DNA of 64,000 nt from Physcomitrium patens (taxonomy: Eukaryota > Streptophyta > Bryopsida > Funariales > Funariaceae). The notes beneath the pieces were generated by a model. It was not told where the DNA came from and made no database searches. It saw nothing but the letters and a program-made list of their open reading frames with translations. Of the stretch, positions 1-12,156 are shown piece by piece (the first letter of the stretch is position 1; each line of letters starts with the position of its first letter). The DNA lies in NCBI RefSeq assembly GCF_000002425.4, contig NC_037254.1, positions 21,827,994 through 21,891,993 of the forward strand, written 5' to 3'. The translations under genes and the position numbers were made by a program.

Positions 1-6
1 AGAACT

Positions 7-179
7 TAAAACAATAAAATACTTAACTTGTTACCATTGTGGATGCATAAGGTATAAATACACAAGTTGAGATCCGAAAGTACAGGATCTTAACAAAATA
101 ATTTGACATATATCTATTTATAGACTGTATCCAATGGATGGACATAGGTTTGACAATAAACAATATTATATTTTCAGCA
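7..179 (-). repeat. Short copia-type LTR, inverted copy
   Basis: This is the reverse complement of the LTR at 2815-2984, with clear base-by-base similarity along the whole length. Its ends are degraded: TG has become TA at one end and CAACA has become CAGCA at the other. No polypurine tract is visible next to it in the matching orientation. Because it is inverted relative to the right-hand LTR, the two cannot be the pair of a single simple insertion. Confidence 0.7.
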
Positions 180-929
180 AGTAGTTAGTGAATTGTCTTA
201 AGAATATATTTCTAACAAATACTATTTTTGACACTATGGTTGTATAAAATTATTGAAAACACCTACAAATAAGCAAACACTAAGATATTAATTCTTTTAT
301 GCAACATGTTAATGATGTTATTAGGGGTCTAAAAGCCATAAACTTGATGCAACCTCTAGTAGTATTAGTTCATTGAATATTAAATTGTTTATCAAAATAT
401 TTTCAAAACTTGTAACTCATATGCAAAATTAAAAAGTCTTACCTTTTCTAGAAGAGTTATAGAGTCATTTGCATATAGAAGAAACTAATGCAATACTCAA
501 AAAAATTTAAGAACTTACTAATGAAGCTCTTATTATGCGGATTAGAAATCTCTAGCACAACAAATTTTAGCGAGGACACCTTCATTATTAGGTTTAGAAT
601 TAATATGGAGCAAATGGCCTTTAAGGATTCTACTACCATCAATAAAGACCATTACAAGGCTCATTCATTTGTCATCAATGTGACATTAAAGGGCATATCT
701 CAAATATCTACTGTGTGCCAATCAACATGATTTTTTTACTAAAGCTATACAAACTCCAATCTCAATACTCATCCAAATGTTGGAAATCCAAGCGGTTTTT
801 TTTTACATCAATAGCATAAAATAATCATGGTATCAATATTATTAAAGAATTTTATAGAGATCCTACCTCATCTAATCTACCAAGTGACAAAAGTATCTAA
901 GAAGCCTTTGAACTACTAGTACTTGGTGA

Positions 930-1640
930 CAAAGATGAAAGAAAATGGATTTTAGACTCTAGTGTTTTTAAGCACTTTATTAGAAACTACTCTACTTTCA
1001 ATCAAATAAGCTACACTCATAGTAGAACAATAACTTTAGGTAGAGGCAATGCCTATGTAATTGTAGGACATGGGTTTGTGATCTTGTCTATACCTATTGG
1101 AGAAATAAAAACCTTCAAAGAGGTTTGTTATGTCTTTAGTCTATGAAGAAATATTCTTTTAATTGCAAACATTGGCAACTTTTGCATTTTTAGATCCAAA
1201 CAATGCATTGTTTTCTCTACCAACAATCCACATAGAATCATAAGCAAAGATAGAAGGAATCTTAAAAATAAAATATATAAATTAGAAAAAATAGCTACAC
1301 ATAATTTTGATATCCACATTGAAATCAAACCAACAGAGATACCTAAACATAATGTGGAATACTATAAATTAGAAACACCTCACAAATCTATTGATTCTCT
1401 CATCTATCTCTAGCACTTGCATTTGAAGTACATAAACTACTAGAGCCTTGAACATATGCAAATAAATAATTTAATTTTAAGACTCCCTTCTTATTATGTA
1501 AAAACTCAAAGATGAAATCACTATTATTGAGATAAACAACAAGAATCCAAATTCCTAAAGTACCAACAACTAAGACTACAAAATCTCTATAATTTATATA
1601 TATCAATGTCTATGAGCCTTTTTAGTCAAGTTTTGAGTTT
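930..1640 (+). pseudogene. Ty1/copia pol relic (protease and GAG-pre-integrase)
   Basis: Read on the plus strand with frameshifts and stops tolerated, this stretch gives the copia protease signature: WILDSSVFKHFIRN (from the usual WILDSGA..H motif), then GRGNAY.IVGHG. About 300 bases later comes a GAG-pre-integrase-like LIYL*HLHLKYINY*SLEHMQ. It is too decayed to be expressed. No convincing reverse transcriptase could be picked out between 1640 and 2800. It probably belongs to the element whose 3' LTR is at 2815-2984. Confidence 0.6.
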
Positions 1641-2814
1641 ATTCATATTATTTTATTGTATTTACTTATAACTTTTGTGAAAAATCACAAAAGATAAATT
1701 CCTTGAAATATTTTTAAAAAATAATATATTAGTTGAAAGACAAACCTCAAATTCCATTTTGTTGCTTCAATTTGACTGAAGTAGTAAGTTTATGTTACAA
1801 GAGTTTATCAAGTATTAATGAGACTAAAGTATCATATGTCAATTATTTGTTGTGTGCATACCTCAATAGAATGAGGTATCAAAAAGAAAAAGAAAAACTA
1901 TCTTGAGAAGATACAAATCATATTGATAAGTAAGAGCATACTTTTATTTTTCTATATTGAAGCTGCCCTCACTATTATTCAATTTATAAATTGCAGTCTT
2001 ATTCAAGCAAATAAATGTATGTTTTTTTACTATCTTTTCTACAAAACAAAGTTAGATATTAATTGAATAAAAATATTTGGGTATTTTTGCTTTATTAAAA
2101 AAAAATAATACAACAAGTCACAAACTTAAGTCTAGATTAGAATTTAGAAACTATCTAGAAATTGATGATAAACAAAATATTAGAGAATATATCTTCATAC
2201 TTTTTTAAAAATCGAAGTCACTTGTGATGTCTTCTTTGATAAAACTTATTTTTTTAAATTAAATTCTATAATGATAGCACTTTGTGCCAAATTCTTCTAA
2301 AATTTTTATTTTCAAGAAGCCTTATTCAATAATGCCAATGATGACAAAGATGTTGGAATTGAGGATACATTATCTTCCATTGTTGATTTGTTATTCTATA
2401 ATAACCACAAAGATTAAAGATCTTTTATATTCACATTAGACTCTACATCATTAGACCTTTCAACATCAAATTTGGACCTCCTATATGTCTCTAAAGACAC
2501 TTCTATATCATTTCTAATATCAAACTTTATATCCTATTACAAAAAATTTAAAAACATTAATACTTGATATATTTGTAGTTCTAATGATGCCTCTATTAAA
2601 CTGGACACCACTATCAAATATCTTGGTGATGAAGTAGAAGGCCAATATAGATTAAAGCACTCATCCAATAATGTTATCACTTCTTCTTTAGTGATTTGTG
2701 CAAGTAAACAAGAAGACAAACCATTGGAAGACTACTTTTGCATCTTCATTAGTCTACCAAATATTGAGTCCTAAAACCACTCACCATTGATGCAAGGCTT
2801 GCAAGGAGAAGTAG

Positions 2815-2984
2815 TGTTGAAAAATATAATATTGTTAATTGTCAAACTCACATCCATTGGATGAAGTTTAAAGATAGATACATGTCAAACTATTATAATG
2901 AGATCCTATACTTCTAGATCTCAACCTCTGTACTTATACTTTATGCATCAACATTGGTAACAAGTTAAGTATTTTATTGTTTCA
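2815..2984 (+). repeat. Short copia-type LTR (3' LTR), 170 bp
   Basis: The repeat starts TGTTGA and ends TTTCA, the usual TG...CA of an LTR. It is preceded by a purine-rich GCAAGGAGAAGTAG that fits a polypurine tract, so this is probably the 3' LTR of a plus-strand element. An inverted copy lies at 7-179. An LTR of 170 bp is short but within the copia range. Confidence 0.65.
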
Positions 2985-5051
2985 TTTTCCTTGAATCGTT
3001 CTTATGATTCTTCTTGTTATATCCACACTAGCTACACGATAAAAAATGAAATCATCGCTTTTTAGTCTGTACCTGAAGGTCAGATCTCCTTTTGCATAGT
3101 TGCAGACGTACATCTGATTTTGTTTTTATGAAAACTGTAAGTAGAATTGACCTTTTAACCTTTCTTTGGAAAACATTTGTTACTCTCTGAGAAGGAATTG
3201 CTTAAATCATCAAGTTACATTATTTTTCATCATCAAACCGCGATGAAAAATGAAAAATAATGTACTTGCAAGATGAAAATATTTTCATCTTGCAGTTTGA
3301 AGGTTTCATCGGTGACTTGTGTATTCAACTCGGTTAACCTGCACCTGGATGTCGGTTGTCTCCGGACATTGATCTGTGGAATGGTCGATCATCAGATTAA
3401 GTCCCTGGTCACCATCAAGGTTAAGCTTTCAAGTTTGGGTGTAGAGTTAATATGAGACACTGCACTGAACACACCAATCTTGCCGGTGCAGGTGCTTTTT
3501 CTGGTGTTCAGCAGCAGGGGCTTTCAAATCATTCGGCCCCTTCAAAGGATCCCCTTCTAAACCTCAAAAATACATTTTGACTGAAGTGAACCAATATTTT
3601 TAAATGCTTAAGATGATTCCATTTTAACACAAGTATTGTATACTGTTGTTCTGCATGGTCTGATTACATTTATACATAATGCTGAGCAATTTGTTCCCAG
3701 TTCTAATTTCAATTATTCTTGATATAGAAATGGATTATATGACATCAATCTGGAGAAGGTCGAGATATCAAATGGGAACAGGTCTTCTAGAAGGCGCGCT
3801 TATAACAATGAAGGAAGCAGAAAACGTTTAGAGAATTGCTAGAGATTTCTCGATGGAAACAGGGAATGGTTCAATTAATTTAAGAAATTTCCAGCTGCTC
3901 TCCACAAGGAACGTTTTCTTCAGCTTTATATGCGACTCGACCTGCAGTTTCATGTTCAGCAATCCCAGGGGAAAGGTCAGCTTGTCGATCAAGGGGATCA
4001 ATGCCCATTCTCGCTACAGCAGGACATGACCCACATAATAACTCATTTTTATAACTTCATTCCTCAAAGGTCACATGAATGTCATCGACTTGGTCACCGA
4101 AAAAACGGCTGTGAACAACCTACAGTCATGGTTTGGGAGCAGCTCTTCAAGCGAAGGTTCGAATCAACGACGTTAAGTTGCAATTCGATCACCATGCGCA
4201 GGTCCACAACCCCCATGTCTCACAGTTTAAGTCTATGGATCCGAAGAGTGGCAAACTTATTACCTGTCATTGGAGCAAACGCTAATGGCAATAAACTGGA
4301 CAGAGTAAGCTGTCTTGAGCAATGACTGCACAGAGGACCAAAGATTATACTATCAGTAGAAGCTGCTAATTTGATTCACTGTCCTGGTTTTGATTACCTT
4401 GCGTTAACAACAAGCGCCCACGTTAATCCATCCCACTGTTACTGCTAACTAGATGTTCTGGACAGTAATGAACGACTTTCGTTGGCGTACATGTGGTTCC
4501 ATAAGCATGTGCTTGTTATGATTGTCCCGCTAGAGTAACTCAATCTGCAATAGCTACGTCAGACTGAATGTTGCAACTTCAATATGCAACAGATATTGGA
4601 CAATTAACGAGATTAAAGAGCTTGTTTTCAATATTATGCACTTCACATAGAGTTGGTTTGTTTGAAAACATTGAAAGATTTGACTTGAGGAGATCTATTG
4701 AAAGTCCAAGAGGTCTGCTACAATTTTGTAAAACAACCCTGCTTATGGTAGATGTGGGTGACATTAAGCAAGAGATCGAAAGATTAGTAGATATTGCAGT
4801 TCGGAATGTAAAGACCTTTTCGAGGTACTCGCGAAGTCTAACCCTTGAGAATAATACGATCCCTCTCTCAGTTTGAAACTATGTCTCCGTTTGAATGTAA
4901 ATATAACTGTTTCTTGTCGCTATTGGCCCACCTCCGGCCGCTAGAGCTTTATGGGGTATAAGTTCATGAGTTTGTATCTGACTCCAATTCAGAGCGACAA
5001 TGATATTAATGGTTTGCAAGATAATACATGCTTGCGTCGACAGATAATCCT
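2985..5051. other. Unassigned region between copia relic and ASCL gene
   Basis: GC content rises compared with the copia relic to the left. Open stretches at 3930-4325 and 4568-4876 on the plus strand resemble no family I know. Near 3900-4330 short coding-like runs occur in more than one frame, which would suit an old pseudogene or a non-coding transcript. Two adjacent palindromes lie at 3217-3263 and 3267-3294. No supportable gene was found. Confidence 0.4.
3217..3294. repeat. Two adjacent palindromes
   Basis: Arms 3217-3230 and 3250-3263 are perfect 14-bp reverse complements around a 19-bp loop. Three bases later, 3267-3294 is a perfect 28-bp palindrome with no loop (first half TGCAAGATGAAAAT). 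Both are AT-rich. Confidence 0.85.
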
Positions 5052-6536
5052 TTAGCACAGATTCCGCAGAAGAGCTCCTTCAATTGTGACACCAGGACCG
5101 AAGGCAAGGAGCAGACCCCACTCCGGTTCAGTGTTGACGTTGTCGTTGGCCTCCTTGAGCTTCAAGCTCTGATGGCGCATATAGTCCAGCACGTAGATGC
5201 ACGTGCTGCTGCTGATGTTCCCGTAGTCTCTCAATACCTGTCGCGCTGTCTGCAACTTCTCCGGAGCCAGGTCAAGTTGCTTCTGCACAGCGTTCAATAT
5301 TGCAGGACCACCTGGAAAACATTGCAGACAAAACAAAGTTCAGTGAAAAATCATACAGACAATGTTGTCTCGAGTCAGAATGCTCGAAAGGAGAGGGTTT
5401 CGCATGTAAACTGCAGACCTGGATGGACAGCCCAGAAGATATCATTATACTTCAACCCTCCAGCTCTTTTCAGGATGGGATCGCAAAAGCCTTGAATGTT
5501 GCTCTCTATGAGTTTCGGCAGCTCTCGTCCCAATTTAAAGCTAATGCCCTCCTCGGACAATCTCCCGTCGATTGTCTTGTTCGTTCCAGGTATGAAGCTC
5601 TGCCCCGCCCAGTCCAGCTCAAAGAACGCTCTCTCCAGAACCGGAATGGGATCCTTGCCCATGATCATCGCAGCGGCGCCGTCGCCGAATAACGCGGCTC
5701 CGACTAGGTCGTAAGGTCGATCTGGGCTCAGGGACTTGTACCCGATCAAGGTGCACTCGCTCGTAATGAGAAGCACTCGGCTGCCAGGGTTGTTCTCCGC
5801 CAGGTCCTTCGCCACCCGGATCCCAGAAGCGCCCCCGTAGCATCCCAACATGTAGAGCATCACGCGGTTGACGTCGCTCCGAAGACCAAGCAACTGTGCA
5901 AGATATAGATCACCCCCTGGGAGGCGAATCTCGCTGGAGGATACGTACACTAGATGCGTAATCTCGGATGCGGGGCGGCCCCACTCCTTAATTGCAGCCG
6001 TCGCAGCCTCGTGTCCCAGCTGCGTGACGGCTTCCCCAGTGATTGCCAGACGTTGACTCACTGTCGCAGCGCCGTCGACGAGGAACTCCGGATGCTCGTC
6101 CAAAATTTCTTTGTTCACGACCAGGTACCGAGTTTTCACTGTTGTTGTCTCACCTACAAATTGTTGCATCACCACCTGATCAAATCATCCACTGTAGCAT
6201 TCTCCAATCTGACTGTAAGCATGCGTAAGAGATGATGCTCATACGCGAATTGAATCAGTGAAATGGGTGCTTACAGAGTCGCCGGAGTTTGGCTTGCAGG
6301 ACAGGATCCTGGAGATTGAATTCTTGAATGTAGTGATCTGCGAGACCATCGTTGAATGTAGTATTGGCCGGCACCGCTCGTCCAATGGCCATGATTGTAG
6401 TCTTCCCCGGCGTGACTTGGCGATGGCCAGGCACCTTGATGCTTTGGTGAGTACCATTTCCATTTGCAGCAGGGATTGTAGCTCCGAGCTCCACTGCTTG
6501 TCCATCAAACGCCGCCTCGACCCTTCGACTTGCCAT
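5052..6536 (-). CDS. ASCL: ASCL/PKSA-type type III polyketide synthase
   Basis: Three exons: 6275-6536, 5419-6153 and 5052-5311; introns 121 and 107 bp, all GT-AG. The 418-aa product has the thiolase fold of chalcone synthases. The triad is Cys192 (LGCYGG), His331 (WAVHPGGPAILN) and Asn364 (DYGNISSS). YVSSSEIRLPGGDLYL and AFGPGVTIEG (not GFGPG) mark the ASCL/PKSA-PKSB group rather than true CHS. The site equivalent to CHS Thr197 is Gly225, enlarging the pocket. Known members join fatty acyl-CoA to malonyl-CoA, giving alkyl alpha-pyrones for the sporopollenin of spore and pollen walls. Intron 1 splits the Cys codon after LRRL, the conserved intron position of the superfamily. The start at 6536 gives an N-terminal extension of about 40 residues, typical of the group. 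A stilbenecarboxylate synthase was considered, but the motifs fit ASCL better. Confidence 0.93.
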
Positions 6537-7260
6537 CGTCGTTGCGACACACTTCCCACGACTCTCACACTGTAAACTATGTAGTGTTGGTGTTACTGCC
6601 ACGGCTATACCTGACTTGCCCACACACACACACGCACACACCACGATTCTGAAAACTAGAATTTGTACGAATGGACTTCCACACTGTTGGAAACCAACAC
6701 TACTCTACGACTTGCAACTTGCGAGATGGAGGGGGAGAACAGCAGGTGAGCTTATAATGATTAGTTGCGATGAGGCTGCAGTTGGTCCATGAGAATCACG
6801 GCTCCTATGGGGGTCGCAATGAAGACCGACGAGTGAGGAAGATGGACTAAATATGAAGTGGCGGTGCCAAAAGGGTGGAGGGGAGCAGGTGGACAAGGCC
6901 AACCGCATGCTCTGCCCACCCACTAGATCTTCACCAGGTTTTACTAGTCTCTGCTTTGTTTGACCAACGTCTGCCTTTCTCAGGTACCCGGCCAAACACA
7001 AGTTTGGAATTTCGAAGGCCGGTAGCAAGCGCACCGAAATTGTTTTACCGACTTCGCATTCCAATCACAACTTCCAACATTAATCTCAAAATTCCTCTGG
7101 TACCTTGGTGCTTTTTGGAACCCGAGATTGTAACTGTGCATTTTTTTTGAAAATATACCATGTTTTATCCTGGTCGAGAGTGGATAATCCAGGTCAAATG
7201 TGGTACCCATCGAGAGAGAGAGGTGATATAAATTCATTGTCTAAATGTTGAATGTAACTT
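6537..7260 (-). promoter_or_regulatory. Upstream region of the ASCL gene
   Basis: This is the 5' flank of the minus-strand ASCL gene. A (CA)n microsatellite lies at about 6618-6640, which would fall in the leader or proximal promoter. The most TATA-like sequence on the minus strand is CATTATAA near 6751-6759, about 215 bp above the ATG. The match is weak, and no start site can be fixed from sequence. Confidence 0.3.
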
Positions 7261-10200
7261 GATCTATGACGAGAAACTCACACCGGACCGTCCAATCCAA
7301 GCAGCAGAATAAGTGAGTGATGTGTAAGGTGAACGAAGCGAATATTTCTCACCGCTTTCAGATGAAAGTACTTCCTGTTGAGTCATCCGTGGGGTTGTGG
7401 TTGTGCCATGCCTAAAGACAACCTGCAACATTGCTTGCAAAAGTGGCATAGATATGTCGCTGTATATTGTGATAGTCCACGGGTTAACCACTTGCAATCT
7501 CGAAGCTGGTGGGATTCCATGCTGCCAATTAAATGATTTTAAAGGCGCGTTTAGAGTCTATATGATTGTGTTATGAATGTTTACATTGAAGTGTAAAGGA
7601 ATCTAACAAGAATCAATCCTTCACATACAAAATGTGACTGTTGGAAGGGTTGCCACGGATGGCTCGGATTTCAAGCATTCTCTACTTGTTTGGAAACCTT
7701 TAGCAACAATGAGTACTCAAAAGAATGTATCACTAGCACGTCTATCACAAAAAGGTATTGTCGACATGTCTACAATATACCGCACTGACTAGTGACAATG
7801 TAAACCCCACTTTTCATTGTTGGTCAATTTAATGAAGAAACTGTGCAGGTCTGAAAATAACTTCAAATATCTTCAAATACCTTGTGGAGTGAGCTGAACA
7901 TCAGTCATGCACAAAGTTTTGGCTCTATGCCATACGCATCTGAAGCTGCATCATGAATATCCGAAGTGGAACCTATGATCTTTCTAAGTGTATTTTCCCA
8001 ACTGCTAGAAGTAGTAAACAAAACCCTGTGACGATCCGCATGCTTGAATTGGCCAGAGTGCAACGTTTTCAACTGTAATTACGACACAAATCGAATAATG
8101 AAAATTAATGAAGAGGAAGATACAGTCATAGGATTAAGATCAGGAACAAAAATCTTGTGCAAGGTATGTGATCTGCCTCGTAAATCCTGAAAACTTGGAA
8201 TTACGAGGCAGAACACAAAAGTTGTGCATGGATAATACCTGGCCTCCATCTCTGATACCCTCATTTCCATAGGTCCTTGCGAAGAACTTTTCATTTAAGG
8301 GGTCACGAAAAAAAAAAACAAAAACTGTTGAAACAGAGAAGTGGATATGATTTTAAGATGTGTCATTGATTCAGCTTATTTACATGACAGGGCTTTGAGC
8401 GAGGACGTATGTACAAACTCTACATCGATATATCACCTTTATCATTACAATCTTGACTCCCTCTTCGCTTCGTTTTCCCTGAAATGTCATCGTCTGCCGA
8501 TTGTGATCACTTTCGTCTGTGAGTGTGGCCTCCTGATTTACAAAACAGGAATGCTGGGAAGAGCCTGCACATGAGGAATCTAATTAAACCGGTACAACTG
8601 CAAGTAAAGTAAAACTCCAAACGAGTGGAGATCCTTCAATGAGCTCACAGATGAATGCAGCAAAATGTGACAGTTTCTGTATCGCTTTGACAGTTTCTAC
8701 TTCTGCAGCAATCAGTAGGGCGGGTTTTATATTTAGTTCATACATTTTTCTAAATGAACATCACATTGCACTGATCTAAATATAAACTTAAAAAAAAGAA
8801 AAAAGAAAAGAAAAAAAGGAACAGCTGGTTACGTGTGTCGAAATACTCATCTCTGTGAATTCTCTCTAGCATCTTCCCTTGTATCCTCATCGTGAGTGGG
8901 ATGTCTCTCCATAACAATCACAGTCGAAGGTACTGGAAAATCCCCATTTTCGTTGTCATTCATTGGCTTCCCAACTTTGGCCTTCCTCTTTTGCAACATC
9001 AACTTTGTGCCCAAGAGCATCTACAGATGATGATCCCCTTAACCATGAACAATCTCTTTCATTACTTCGCAGTTGTGTAACAGCTAGAGTTGCTTAAAAT
9101 ACCGCCCCAAGCTTCGCTTCGCACTTCGAAGACTTCTATAAAGAAATAACAGGAAATGCTACAATTATAAACAAACTCAAAAAAATACACAAAATATACA
9201 AAGAAAACACAAAAATTGAGGAGGGTGAACAGGAAGACGTACTCTGGTTTTGATACCATACACCCTACAAATTTCCCGAGTTGGAACTCATCTAAAGTAG
9301 TAATTGTGAAGCTCTTCACGATAGCCTACAAATCAGCAAGAAAAACACATCTAAGCATTTAACAACAATACGGAAATAACTGTAGGGCAAGTTCAACCAA
9401 TCACTGAAAGAATGCATGCATTGTAGTCTTGTGTTCTTACCGAACTTGAACTGCAATGTATGCTACTGAATCTGATTCAACTATGTTAGAACTGAGTACC
9501 TGTGATTCAAGTTCCAGACGTGCTTCTTGATTCGAGTACATTAATTCAAAGGCATCCGTCACAAGGTCAGTATCAAAAATCACCTGCAGATACTTGTCGC
9601 CCATCCTGTAGCTACTCTTTTTCCACGAGGTTTTTACACGCTGTGCGTGTGATAGGTATACGTATCTGTTCTACTCATAAATTGAGAGAAACATTTGAGG
9701 CTTGAAATGGATCACTTGAAATGGAGAGATCTGCTAAATGTGGAATAAAACCCTTACTAATGAGGTAAACTACCAGCAGAGAATTAACGAACATTCACAC
9801 ATCCTTATCTTCACTTAATTCCTGATCAAAAGCCTCAAGGAAACTAGTTCACAGACTGCAGTGAAAACTTTTTGAGATTGCAATTTCCTACTCAGAAACA
9901 CTGTTCTTCATTCAGTTCGGCATTGGCCTGGTCCTAGCAATCTTAAAGTTGCGACTGAGAGAAGCAACGACAAATCTCCATGAAGTTGCAGCCATGTTCA
10001 GAAAAAGCCTACTTCTGGCTGATGAGGTTCAACATATCCATCTGAACACCAAAATCAGGCTCCGCATGTAGTTTGTGCTTCCAGTTCATCTTTGAAAAAG
10101 TAAATTGATACGTAGTGTACCTGTGTGCATTCTGTCTTGGGAATAATTTTGCTAAGTGCAAGCATTAGAATTTTCTGGCCTGTAATCGGGACAGCATGAT

Positions 10201-10361
10201 CACACTCTGTGTAACTAAGAACTTCGCCCTTGGCAGCAAAATTCATAAGGACAGTTAAGCAAATGTGAGATAATCAGAACTGTCTTTGTCAGTATTTCTG
10301 TGCATCAGCATGGATTAAGCTATGCTATCATGCAAATTGTTCCTTCGCATGAAGCCAGTAA
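7261..10361. other. Gene-free stretch
   Basis: I see no open frame with family similarity here. There is a stem-loop at 8172-8212 and a purine run (A with scattered G) near 8786-8818. Composition is intermediate and no LTR or TIR was recognised. Confidence 0.4.
8172..8212. repeat. Stem-loop with 12-bp perfect arms
   Basis: TCTGCCTCGTAA at 8172-8183 is matched by its exact reverse complement TTACGAGGCAGA at 8201-8212, with a 17-base loop. The stem is more GC-rich than its surroundings. It could be a small foldback or part of an RNA hairpin; nothing next to it decides the matter. Confidence 0.7.
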
Positions 10362-11083
10362 CTGAACTTTTCAATAAATAAGCCGCAATTTGAAATTGTC
10401 AACTTCGTGCTGGTCGTGGCGGTGGAAGCATTTGTGGCGTTCAACGCGGTGCTCGCGGGAGCAGTGGAAGTGCAGGATCGCGCGACGGTGTGGTGCGGAT
10501 CGGACCTGCGTGGCGACTTGAATCGCATTATGGTAGGGTTTTGGTCCAGCATCGGGGATAGTTGTGTGCTGCACACGGCGAGCACGACGACCATACGGCT
10601 GTCGGCCAAGACCTTCATCGGATAATACTGTTCAATCGGGGCGTTCACTGCTTTGAGATCGTGTTCAGTGTGGGACAAAGTTGTTGTTGAAATTCGGTAT
10701 GTGTTTCTGTTAGGTTCGGTCGAGAGAATAATTCCATGCTCGCTTCGGGGTACATCTTGGCGCCTGAACTGCAGGATGCAGCGAGTGGACTTTGGGCAGG
10801 TAAGCCAGCAATGCTTGTTAGGTTGCTGACGACTGACGAGATTGTGTCTATTCCGCAGCTGGCTGACATTCAGCGGGAGCTTGCACAAGAACATGCGCAG
10901 GAATTTTTTCCCTGCGGCACTGCCTATTTGGAAGTTGAAAAGCTGCGGGAGAAACAGCAGCCGCTGCGAAGAGATGGTTTTACTATACGTCCGAATGCTA
11001 GTGGAATTTCCATGAAAGTTGAGACTCTAGGCTTTGTGAAAGTGGACTTTTCGACATTGAAGCACCAAGTGGTTAAGGCATAA
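10362..11083 (+). CDS. Candidate spliced gene, product unrecognised (partial)
   Basis: GC content rises locally and the plus strand has coding-like frames. Frame 10362-10625 is open, with a hydrophobic run (NFVLVVAVEAFVAFNAVL) that could be a signal peptide or membrane segment, but it has no ATG and ends in TAA at 10623. Further on, two convincing introns are visible: 10697-10774 (GTATGT...CTGCAG) and 10800-10858 (GTAAGC...CCGCAG). They enclose a 25-nt micro-exon, 10775-10799. Splicing keeps one frame into the final exon 10859-11083, a charged segment containing ADIQRELAQEHAQEF and ending VVKA-stop. No family was recognised. The upstream exon structure is uncertain, and the whole could be a pseudogene. 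Confidence 0.3.
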
Positions 11084-12156
11084 CTGAATTGCAAGTAGAT
11101 TGTCTTTAATTGTCTGAATTCTCTCAAGATACAGCCAATGGCGTTTGTCGAAGCTGTGTACTTTAATGCTGTTTTGAAGTATGTGGACAAGAATATGTCT
11201 TGAATCCTGAAAAGGATTCGTGGTGTAGAAATTAAGCAAGGTGCAAAACTGTTCTGAACATTGACCATGTTTTATTGCCTATCTCACCCCAGGTGAGAAA
11301 TTAGCACTTCACCGAATTGCGCATTACACGAGGGAATCTTAACTACTGAAACTACAGCCGAGTACAGGCCTACGTGCACTACTTTCGACCAAATATACAT
11401 TTCAATCACGACTCACAGGAGAAAATTTTATGTACTAGAGGTTGGTGTGCATATTAAACTAGCACAAGACCTAAGAAACCCTGATCAGGACATATTTTTG
11501 ATGAGATGAGTCTTCAAAGTAACGTATCCTACAATTTTCGCACTAAACATTAACCTCGCACCACCTTGGTTGCATGCACAACCGTCTGTTAGTTCAGTCA
11601 CCAAACCAAACCAACATGCAGGAAATGTATGTGGTTGCCAACATAGCAGCCAACCCCAGTTGTTACAAAGAGCATGACATAAACCAAATTGTCATGAGTA
11701 GGACAAGCCAATCTGTTCAGCTTAACAATTTCATTAACTTGTAAATCATGGAATTTCAGGTTGTGCAGGGGTATTTAGCTCCACTTTGAGGAAGTCAAAA
11801 CTTATGTAGAGACGCCAAAAGCATACGTTTGTAGAAATGCAACTGAAAATGACATGTAGTTGGTTTACTGAAACAATCATGGTCCCCATGTGTATAACAA
11901 AACTGCCCAATTTGCAACCAAATTTGTCTATTCTGCATAGTCAATTTGATGGTGATACATAAACCATTCCAATTTCAAGTTGTTTTTCTAGTGGTATCTT
12001 CACTATTACAAAAACAAAATAAAAACATGAAAGTAGGATGGACATCATTCATTGTTAATGAACAGTGTCGAAAGCCAAGGGAAGGGCACTTCTAATCTCT
12101 TAGTTAAATGATGGATAAGTCACAACTTTTGATACATATAGCATGGGACATTCAAC
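11084..12156. other. Spacer, partly copia LTR
   Basis: No gene is visible. The right-hand part, up to 12157, is expected to be the 3' LTR of the minus-strand copia relic next door: on the minus strand it begins TGTTGAATGTCCCATGC immediately after a purine tract. Its far end could not be fixed. Confidence 0.45.

Noticed and set aside
3930..4325. 131-codon open frame as a gene
   Set aside because: No family similarity, low-complexity composition and comparably plausible pieces in other frames; no splice-supported extension.
4568..4876. 102-codon open frame as a gene
   Set aside because: No recognisable domain, no promoter or splice context, and the opposite strand is also partly open.
5052..6536. 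Chalcone synthase or liverwort stilbenecarboxylate synthase
   Set aside because: The active-site block reads YVSSSEIRLPGGDLYL, the gatekeeper Thr is Gly and the C-terminal motif is AFGPG; these are ASCL/PKSA features rather than CHS or STCS features.
10328..10894. 188-codon minus-strand frame
   Set aside because: It mirrors the candidate plus-strand gene, matches no family and lacks the intron signals seen on the plus strand.
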